Of a DNA stretch of 64,000 bases, positions 56,140-64,000 are shown in pieces. The notes below the pieces were generated by a model that saw nothing but the letters and a program-made list of their open reading frames with translations, had not been told where the DNA came from and made no database searches. Positions within the stretch are counted from its first letter, which is position 1. Every line of letters starts with the position of its first letter. A program made the position numbers and the translations under genes. The DNA is from Nymphaea colorata (lineage: Eukaryota; Streptophyta; Magnoliopsida; Nymphaeales; Nymphaeaceae), in the NCBI RefSeq assembly GCF_008831285.2, contig NW_022204507.1, positions 7,150,174-7,214,173 of the forward strand, in the 5' to 3' direction.

Positions 56140-56365
56140 CAATTAGAAGACATAAAATTTTTCATGGTTATTAAAGCTTTTGACATATATTGTACCATTT
56201 TTGGCATCATCAAACCATCTCAACAATGTAGCAGCTGCATTACCAACTATTCTATTTGCAATCACCAGAAAAGGGAAAATGGGGTGAGAATTTGAGAAAG
56301 TTATCAGTACAATGTCTACATTTGATTTATTCCAGCTTATACGAAGCAAATCCAAAGTCATCTTA
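56140..56365 (-). pseudogene. Exon-like segment with 3' splice site, copy C
   Basis: Same as 22780-23005 with about ten differences in the 72 residues; VIANRIVGNAAATLLRWFDD is identical. The acceptor side is altered: the stretch before the segment reads TTTTCTG where copy 1 has TTTTCAG, so the splice acceptor AG is lost here. Family unknown. Confidence 0.3.
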
Positions 56366-56799
56366 CATCACCACTACACGAAGTGAAGTGACTCAACATA
56401 CACAGTTTCAATATCAACGATACATATAGGCGATGAAACATTTAATAATACCAAATATTTATTGCAACAATTTTCGTAAACATCTATGCATATGCATGCA
56501 ATTGTTATTACTATTCGCATGCTTATAGCCACATTAGACACCTATTGTTATTACCAAATATTTATTACTATTTGTTTTACTTATCAGTCAACTACAGACA
56601 CACAAAAATAACAAATTGGACACCTCTTGTATTTTTATACGATATTTATTTAGTCCCCAATAATAAAACCAACAACAACAATATCTCAAATTGTATGCTT
56701 TTACTAGATGTATGAATCTATAACGATTCATAAATTGATATAGGAACAACCTTATATTTGTCAACGTGCATTACTTGGCCATTGTTTTCTGTTTTCTTG
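56366..56799. repeat. Non-coding part of segmental unit (copy C)
   Basis: AT-rich, collinear with 23005-23400 apart from a short private insertion near 56535-56575. Confidence 0.6.
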
Positions 56800-58439
56800 T
56801 CTTCCATGAGATTATATTATTGTGTAGGTAGGTGAGATATCCTTGAGTTCAACTTCAGATATCCTAGCTAATTTGCTTCAAAGAATACATGTAGGTTAAC
56901 ATTATGTATTTTTGAAATATGCCCTCAATTATCTTGAGTGGAAGTTTCCATGAACAAACAAGTTTTATTATTGCATATTTCATGTCCAACTTGGTGAACA
57001 AAATGCATTGTAAACATCCAATGGTACTCTTGCATAAAGTAGCATCTTGAAGTACTGCACTTTGATATTTGGACTATTTTATTTTAGGAGAAGTAGGAGC
57101 ATTGATAGGATTTTCTCAACTAAAGCAATTCTTTGTGAGAAGATCTTTTATATATTTCCTTTGTGACAACACAATGCAAATATTATCATAAATTAATTCA
57201 ATGCCTGAAAGGAAATTTAGAGTGCACAAATCGTTGATGGAAAATTCTTGGGAAAAACTTTTAGTAAGATTAACTATAGCATTCTTCCTGCTACTTTATT
57301 AGCTACATAATCCAATGCTATCCATTTCTATATTTTTTAAGTAAATTAGATAATGATGAATCAAACTTACATTCTTCAAAATCATGACCAAGTAAATAAC
57401 CTTAGAGTCTATCAAATCACGCCTGATCCATGTCCTTTAAATCATATAGAGCTTTCTTAAAGTTATGTAAGGAATGTGGCTGCCTTGGGTCAACATGCCC
57501 AGTGGTTGCATCATGTAAACATCCCCTTTTAACTCTCCCTGTAAAAAAAGCATGATGGATACAACTCAAGTGTACAGGCTATCTTTTATTTAGGGTAGTC
57601 ACCAATTCTTAGTGAGATTGGTTAGTAACTAGATAAAACATCTCAAAGTACTTTATCCCCTCTTGCAAGTGACACCATTAGTGACTAACCCAGCTTCAAA
57701 TCTAGTTATAGAGCTATCTACATATCTCTTTATTTTATAATTCCACTTGCACTCTAATGATGTTTGAGATACTCCCTGATGGTACAAGTTACCATCTTTT
57801 ATTTTTGACAAGTACATCCATTTGTTGTTGCATAGCTTGTTGCTATTCAACATAAAGATCTGACTGAAAAAGGTCTATTGGTTCAAATGGGTCTAAGATT
57901 AGCATGAGCTGATTCTCAATATCCTGGATTACAATTTGAAATAAACGAGGGTTTAGTATACTATTGATTCATTGTGTGATCATATGGTATATACAAATAG
58001 ACTCAATAGTAGGAGATAATGAAGTGGGAGAATTTAGGTCTTCTATAACTTAATGCCCACCTTAGTTGGAGATTCAAGGCTAGGACTTTGGGTTATAGGA
58101 ACTAGAGAGTTTGGTATTCTGTGGCTATCATTTTGAGGAGAACTATGACTATCAACTTGAGAAGGAGACAATATAGGGTCAGATTGCTTGGTTTTGCTTG
58201 TGGTTATCAAGGATGACAAATAGGAAAAGCAAGGAATTATGGTGGTTGGATGTCGTTGGTTGGGATGTAAATTTCTCTTTCTTCAAGAATATGTTTGATC
58301 ACATACCTCCTTCACATTGACCGGATGCTTGTATTAAACCCCTTGGACTTTTCAATCTTCCTTGTCATTGGGTGTTTTGTTACATCAGTAATATTACTTT
58401 TTATCTTCAAGTAACAAATAAGGCTTTCCATTTTCTAGG
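56800..58439 (-). pseudogene. Copia pol remnant on the minus strand, copy C
   Basis: Most complete of the three minus-strand remnants. The RT start is at 57653-57853 (CKWNYKIKRYVDSSITRFEA), FKKALYDLKDMDQA at 57430-57475, and the post-palm and connection region at 56870-57110. The YVDD part is not recognisable. Region 57910-58439 would encode the integrase-to-RT linker. Dead: stops and shifts throughout. Confidence 0.7.
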
Positions 58440-59649
58440 ATGAATTCAGCAATTTTTTAATGTTTGTTTGACCAATGGCCAAGGAAAAGCTGGGAAAAAA
58501 AATGAACATTTTACGTTACACGACAATGCAATTACTCTTAAAATCTCAATATCATGAATCCCTCTAGCAAATGGGAACCAAACCATTGTCTCAGTTATCT
58601 TGTGATATTTCAAATCACTAAACCCCTCTTCTCAAAAGTAAGTATAAAAAAGTGTCCGGCAATAGAGGTGTCCCAACATCCCAATCCTATGAATCTGACA
58701 CATTTTGATGCCATTTATCTCCCCCATTTCCCTTACCACATGAAAATGTATAAGCCCTATACCAACATGCAAGATGGAGAGGAAGATGGCAATCATTTTT
58801 CATGGGGTGAAGTCTGGAGGTAGAGGCATTTTGATTGTAGAAATTCGTGAATGTGGCAGAAAGATGAGACTGATTTTGTTCACTGAAATATATTGTTTCT
58901 TTACATAGAAACAAATGCAGGAGGGTTATTCGTGATCATGAAGTGCCAAAAAGGTACAACATGCAATCGCCTATCCTATAATGGCGGTAAACCATCTTTT
59001 CCTTCTCCTTTGTTACCTTTCATGATTATCTTTTCAGCATCATGTTTTCTCCTATTGGAATTAGCCACTAAGGTTGCAATGAGGCTGGATTGAGGGAAAA
59101 AAATTTGCCAGGTGTATTAATGCCAAAAAATCATGATAGCACGTGCATAATATTAGTTACATTATTGGCGGTGACTAAAGGGTGCTACTGTGGAGTTCTC
59201 GTGAAAAGTAGAGTGGTGATATGTGGAAAATAAAATGTTATGGTATGATTTGTCTAGTGCCTAAGGTAGATGGTGATTTATAATTTTTGTTTATTCCTTG
59301 ACTAGCATTATGGGTATACTCCTATAAATGGCTTTCTACTTGAGTTCTTTCATGTTTCACAAAAATAGCTTTGGTCGCCATTCCCGAACATGCAAACTGA
59401 TATAGTGGAAATGGCTACGCAACCATGCATAAATTCAAATACGGTTAGCATCTTGTATAATATGTAAAGCCTAGATTGCCTACACTAATTTCCCAAATAC
59501 CATCATCTTCCAACATCACTCGCATGCTTGAAATAAATACTTTAGTTACCAAGAGAAGTTCATGGAATTGCTATGGTGGCACATCCCATTTTCCATCATG
59601 CTGAGTATTCATGTAAGCTAATTGACCATTTGATGTAGCATATAAGCGA
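58440..59649. repeat. Segmental repeat copy C, left part
   Basis: Collinear with 1-1250 and 41429-42680 but more diverged. No gene. Confidence 0.75.
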
Positions 59650-60190
59650 ATGACTATACTAATTACCTACAATGCATCATCTTAATTTCAATTTCTCTAA
59701 CATGCACATTAAAGTAACAACTTCCGTTTCTCTATGAAAGTTAGGACATTTTTTGGACCCTAATGAAAAGGTGTGGGTACAAAAGGAGGCTTTATTCTAC
59801 ATGGAAATTTACAAGGAATTTCCAAAATATAGAAAATATATATAGGTTATCAAGTTGTAAATAATAAGTGTTTGATCTACTTTGTTTAAAACATCCAATT
59901 GTGTAAAACATGACAAACAAGCATGAAAACATTCAACCATTACCTTAATATAGAATCCCTAGGAACATGTTGATCTTGTTTTTATGTAGATTAAAAGACC
60001 TGGGCATGTTGTGTCTTAGTTCTATGTTGGTAGCCAACGAGGTGGACATGGAAGTTTCAAGTAGGCATAAGAATAGGAGAACTTTACGTGTGCATGTCCT
60101 AGAAAACAAGGTTCATGCTTTTCTTGGATTGTTTTTTAGTAGAGCCTTAAAATCACATAGTGGGTTGTCTGGTAGTTTTTTATTTGTTTT
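59650..60190 (+). repeat. Copy C-specific 540 bp including a diverged 5' LTR
   Basis: Absent from copies A and B. The part from about 60007 resembles the 3' LTR at 4932-5140 (shared GACATGGAAGTTTCAAG-like core and a T/G-rich region after it) and lies just upstream of gag, the position of a 5' LTR. The LTR start TG is not sharply defined. Confidence 0.5.
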
Positions 60191-60480
60191 AAAATAAGTA
60201 TTATGTATATAGAAAAGTAAGAAAAAAAAAAGCAAGTTTTTGCCTTCACCCTACTACTTATTATCATTTCTTTGGTTTCATGTTTGTGTGAAGTTTGTAA
60301 ATCCAACCTTCAAATTGTGATAATATTGCCAAGTTACATGGGCATTACAAGTCATTATGGAGCTCCTCTAATTTCAGGAACCATCAAGAAAAAGAAATTG
60401 TGAAAGGGTATAAACTGGGATGGGAAAAAGTTATAATGCTCTCAACTTGCCCTTTCATTAGTGCCTATTTTTAACTGTAA
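60191..60480. repeat. Segmental repeat copy C, leader before gag
   Basis: Matches 1283-1590 and 42710-43033; probably the untranslated leader of the copia element. No primer-binding site could be fixed. Confidence 0.5.
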
Positions 60481-61761
60481 CAATTATAAATTTTGTAGTA
60501 TTAAAAAGAAGGGTTATGAAGATACCCAACAAACAAATGCAGCAGACAAGTCAACCAGAAAAATACTGGCACTAAAAAAGGATGCGAAGGCATTTTTGTT
60601 ATTATAGTAGGTTGTGTCTGATGTAATTTTTCCAAATATTGTTAGTTCTACAAAGTCCAAAGAACCTCCGTTACTTTTCAAACTTTATTAGGATTCAACC
60701 TTTATGAAGAGAGTCTAAAGGTTTGACAAGAAAATGGTGAGTTCAAAACTTTTTATTCTAGGCCATTTATTATTACGAAACAAACGAAGACTTTTGGTGA
60801 GGTTATAAATGAGCAAAAAGGTAGTTGAAAAAGTCTTGAGAAGTATACCCCTAAATCTGAACATGTTCATATTGCAATAGAAGAATCCAAGGATTTCTCT
60901 ATGTACTTTATTGGTGAATTAACAGGGTCTCTTCCAGCTCATGAGCAACATATAAATAGGTCAACAGCAAAAGATTTTCAAGCTATATTAGATATTCCAA
61001 AAGAAATGAATGGAAACAGTGATCAAAAGAACGAAGGAAAAAGTCGAGGACAATAAGCCTTTAGAGGAACCACTCAAGGGCATGGTAGAGGAATGGGAAG
61101 ATCTTGTGGTGCTTTTCAAAAGTGTCATGACATAGCAGGAAAGGTAGTTGAAATCAATATTTTAGAGGAAAGTAGTTTCATGTTTGCAAGCACTTTGTCA
61201 TATCTCGAAGCCAAATGTTTTGAAAAGACAAAATAATATGCTAGTTTTGTTGAACAAAATGATTTTTTTTTGTCCTATGTACTTCTATGAGTTTTAAAAG
61301 TTGAAAGTGTAAAATATATAGAGTTTGTAGATAGTGGTTATAGTAACCATATGACGTGGTATTCAAAAATATTCAAGAGACTGTAAAGCTTGATATGTGG
61401 CTTGGAGACAATGAAAAAGTAAGTACAAACTGCTAATTGAATAGTCAATATCATGATGTGTACTATGTTCTAGGATCCAAAAAGCCTACACTATTTTATT
61501 TGAAAATGATTCTTGTGAAATTGAAAATGGAAGTGGTATTATTCAAATTAAAAAATTGCTTTTAAAATCATCTAGATAGGTGGTTGTGCTTTTATTGCAA
61601 AGGTTGATCTTAATTGTAAGCTATGACATATGAGCTATAAATGAATCTTTATTGGGTGTAGTATTGAGCCTACCTAAAGATTATCATCTTGATAATCCTA
61701 CTACTAAAAAACTAGTTATAAGATGAGATGCTATTTTAATGAAAAATATTGTTATAAATGG
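60481..61761 (+). pseudogene. Copia gag, protease and integrase linker remnants, copy C
   Basis: Gag motif SKKVVEKVLRS at 60811 is followed within about 10 codons by a frameshift relative to copies A and B. The protease DSG is intact at 61330-61338. The GAG-pre-integrase part has lost about 35 bases (near 61480). The integrase linker is present to 61761, where similarity stops abruptly at GTTATAAATGG, so reverse transcriptase and RNase H are missing in this copy. Confidence 0.8.
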
Positions 61762-61972
61762 CTGTGTTACGGAATCAAGATGGTTAGACTATTTAACTAT
61801 GAAAAATTATCATCCATAATTGAGGTAGATTAATTAATGTTTCTAATCTTGTTTAATTACGTCCTGAAATTCAAGGATTTTTCTTTTGGCATTCATAGAA
61901 ATTGATTTGTACTTTAAAACTACCTTCTAAGAAGGTGTCCATGACACTACAAGGGGTGGATTGTTGTGGTTT

Positions 61973-61991
61973 CACACACACACACACACAC

Positions 61992-62039
<48 letters not shown>
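61973..62039. repeat. Compound (CA)n(TA)n microsatellite
   Basis: About ten CA units followed by about 23 TA units. Confidence 0.95.
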
Positions 62040-62042
<3 letters not shown>

Positions 62043-62421
62043 TGATTGATAGGTACTAGGCCATTTGGTAAATGATAAAAGCCAAGCCTCTTAAATTTGT
62101 GTTAAACAGTATTTTAAACAATAAATGAACAATCTAGTGTGTTTATAAACACTAGTTTAATGTAAATCATGCTTCAGTTCAGACTTTCTTTTTAAAAATT
62201 AATCTTTTCATTACCAAAATTTTGATGTTATAAGAGTCTATTATTTTTTTTATGATTAAGAAAACATTATTTAAGCAAGAAAAAAATAAATTAATATTTG
62301 TTACTCACAAATTGTTTAAGATCATATTTATAAGGTGAGATTGTAAAAGCAAATATTTTAATAATTAATTTTGATGGGTTTGTTTTTTCCCTCTTACCCA
62401 AGTGGTCTTGTTTCTGTCAAC

Positions 62422-62424
<3 letters not shown>

Positions 62425-62508
<84 letters not shown>
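62425..62508. repeat. Compound (TA)n(GA)n microsatellite
   Basis: About 28 TA units followed by about 13 GA units. Confidence 0.95.
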
Positions 62509-62512
<4 letters not shown>

Positions 62513-62743
62513 TGACCGTTCATCTAGAGTAAATGGTAACTCTAGCTATTTAGAGTCACCCAGCCATGTAACCAAGGCCGTCCATCTAATACAGAAGATG
62601 GAAACTAATATGTGGTTGTGAGAAAAACATGGAAAAAAGATGGAAACTAATATTAAATGATGAAAAGTCAATCACTACCGTCTATCATAATAGATCGAAC
62701 GGCGCTGCTTAAATGAGGATGACTCTAAAAACTCAGACACCAT

Positions 62744-62762
62744 TCTCCCTCTCCCTCTCTCC

Positions 62763-62796
<34 letters not shown>

Positions 62797-62798
62797 CT

Positions 62799-62840
<42 letters not shown>
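62744..62840. repeat. Compound (CT)n(TA)n microsatellite
   Basis: CTCCCT and CT units pass into TA repeats with one interruption. Confidence 0.95.
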
Positions 62841-62842
<2 letters not shown>

Positions 62843-63086
62843 ATAAGAAAATTGACATTTTCATGGAGACAATGCACGTTTTGTCCTTGAAACCCAATCA
62901 AAAGGGTGATCACTTACCAAAACTGGTTACGTGCATGTGCACAGTCTTTTAAAAAAAGTCAAGTATATCTTAGCCCACTTGTACTGGGCCCCTTCCCACA
63001 TTTAGGAGTAATTGGTCATGCGCAGGAGCCTATGCTCAAAGCATTTGTGCACAGGTCTGTGCATAAAACCAGATTTGCTTGCTTAC

Positions 63087-63191
63087 CTACATAAGTCCTG
63101 GTGCTGCATGGGGCACCACTTCCGGGATAGTGAATAACTACAGAAGGATCTTGCCCGCAGATGTCGTCATTGGAATTGAAATTGGCAGCAA
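63087..63191 (-). CDS. Possible internal exon of an unidentified gene
   Basis: On the minus strand a 105-base segment starts after TTTTGTTTTGCAG and ends at ATGTAG/GTAAGC, both good plant splice signals. It is open in the phase 1 frame and reads AANFNSNDDICGQDPSVV, then IHYPGSGAPCSTRTYV, with three cysteines-rich polar character and balanced codon use. It is not AT-biased like its neighbours. I do not recognise the protein. It could still be a chance frame; no downstream exon was identified. Confidence 0.35.
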
Positions 63192-63332
63192 CTGCAAAAC
63201 AAATCCGCAAAAGTATTTGAACCCACCACTAGCAAGAGATATAGCATATTCACAAGGTGAAATAGTGATGAAGATATAGTAGTAGCTAGCTACAGGCCAG
63301 TGACACCGATAGAGTGCTTAGACAGATGATAC

Positions 63333-63409
63333 CTGTTAACTCCACCGCCTGCGCTTCGTTATGATCCCTGTTCAATATTTGCGAGCCTAAAATCCCTTCT
63401 AGCCAGCTC
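63333..63409 (-). CDS. Possible upstream exon joined to 63087-63191
   Basis: Minus-strand segment ending AACAG/GTATCA (63333/63332). The frame that fits the phase of the next segment is open for 77 bases and reads SWLEGILGSQILNRDHNEAQ and AVELT. The intron between them would be 141 bases (63192-63332), a normal plant size. The acceptor (GACAG, 63410-63412) has a weak pyrimidine tract, and an in-frame stop lies just upstream, so the 5' border is uncertain. Confidence 0.25.
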
Positions 63410-63448
63410 CTGTCTCTTCAACGACAGTGGTTTGTGTTGTGTTTTGTG

Positions 63449-63457
63449 CACACACAC

Positions 63458-63520
<63 letters not shown>
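63449..63520. repeat. Compound (CA)n(TA)n microsatellite
   Basis: CACACACATATATACATA then about 32 TA units. Confidence 0.95.
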
Positions 63521-63524
<4 letters not shown>

Positions 63525-63754
63525 AAGCTAGCCGTAAACTGCTTTGCACGTTTAAGTCAATACCACAAAAACTGCGGGCACTTTCATGTCAAGGGGCCTT
63601 TGCTTTGACACTGTCAAGGAGGCCACCTATCAAGAGAGATAAGCATGGCCATACCTTAATATATACATACATATATATATATATATAATTGTTATTAGTG
63701 ATATATAAAATTATCATTTCAATCATCCTACTCAATATATATGCAACTCTTTCT
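63521..63754. other. No gene seen
   Basis: Includes a short (TA)n at 63661-63687; no motif. Confidence 0.4.
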
Positions 63755-64000
63755 CAATAGCTATAGCGTATTTGGTTAGGCTAAAGACCTATAAAGAGGC
63801 AAGTCTCTAGTTCGATTCTCATGAGCGTCATGCCCTCATGCCTTATGTAGTGGGGTGCAGTACCTAAAGTTTAAGGCTGCACCCTTGCTATCGATGGTAC
63901 GGACACAGATTCAGACCTTAGAGTTTGAAAGAATGGTGAGAAGCTTTGAACTTCTTTTCACGAGGTAGGTGGTTAAGATTTTGCCCTTCTCAAATCTGCC
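63755..64000 (+). mobile_element. Possible tRNA-derived SINE at the right edge
   Basis: A-box-like TAGCGTATTTGG at 63764-63775 and B-box-like AGTTCGATTCT at 63809-63819, about 45 bases apart, resemble a tRNA-derived pol III promoter. The following CATGAGCGTCATGCC and GTGGGGTGCAGTACC are body sequence. The element is cut by the window edge, so the 3' tail and target duplication cannot be seen. No true tRNA fold was confirmed. Confidence 0.45.

Larger units (their letters stand above)
61762..62740. other. No gene seen; microsatellites
   Basis: AT-rich sequence after the abrupt end of copy C. It holds two compound microsatellites listed separately. Confidence 0.45.

Noticed and set aside
63764-63835. 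tRNA gene
   Set aside because: Only A- and B-box-like sequences are present; a full cloverleaf with paired acceptor stem is not seen, so a SINE head is preferred.

Overview
The window looks like a repeat-dense, AT-rich stretch of a flowering-plant nuclear genome. It contains Ty1-copia and Ty3-gypsy elements (the gypsy one with a Tat-like RNase H), L1-type LINE reverse transcriptase, a MITE with hAT-type ends, tRNA-derived SINE-like sequences and many (TA)n microsatellites. I found no rRNA, tRNA, CRISPR or prokaryotic operon, and no intact gene. Species was not determined. Element names come from protein motifs read directly; family names are inference from established knowledge.

Layout. 1-7.2 kb: copy A of a large duplicated segment carrying an internally deleted copia element. 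7.2-13.4 kb: low-complexity DNA, a copia 3' end with LTR, a decayed gypsy RNase H-integrase block and a minisatellite element. 13.4-19 kb: sequence with no recognised gene, then repeats shared with 27-29 kb. 19-24.8 kb: a unit with a possible promoter and first exon, a LINE fragment, a SINE and reverse-strand copia remnants, flanked by 0.7-kb direct repeats. 24.8-29.6 kb: a MITE, a palindromic minisatellite element and a second insertion with short inverted ends. 29.6-35.3 kb: nested inverted repeats, some circularly permuted relative to each other. 35.6-37.9 kb: a degenerate tandem repeat and a LINE reverse transcriptase. 38-52.5 kb: copy B of the large segment, interrupted at 46528-50734 by a separate copia element with both LTRs and a 5-bp target duplication. 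53.8-61.8 kb: copy C. 61.8-64 kb: microsatellites, two possible exons on the minus strand and a SINE-like 5' end.

How the parts relate. Nothing here forms a pathway. The history is layered transposition followed by segmental duplication, ectopic recombination and decay. The most informative signals are a mosaic conversion and duplication tract linking copies A and B, a palindromic minisatellite element, the circularly permuted inverted repeats, a promoter plus first-exon-like cassette present three times, and two spliceable reading-frame segments near the right edge. Percent identities are estimates by eye.
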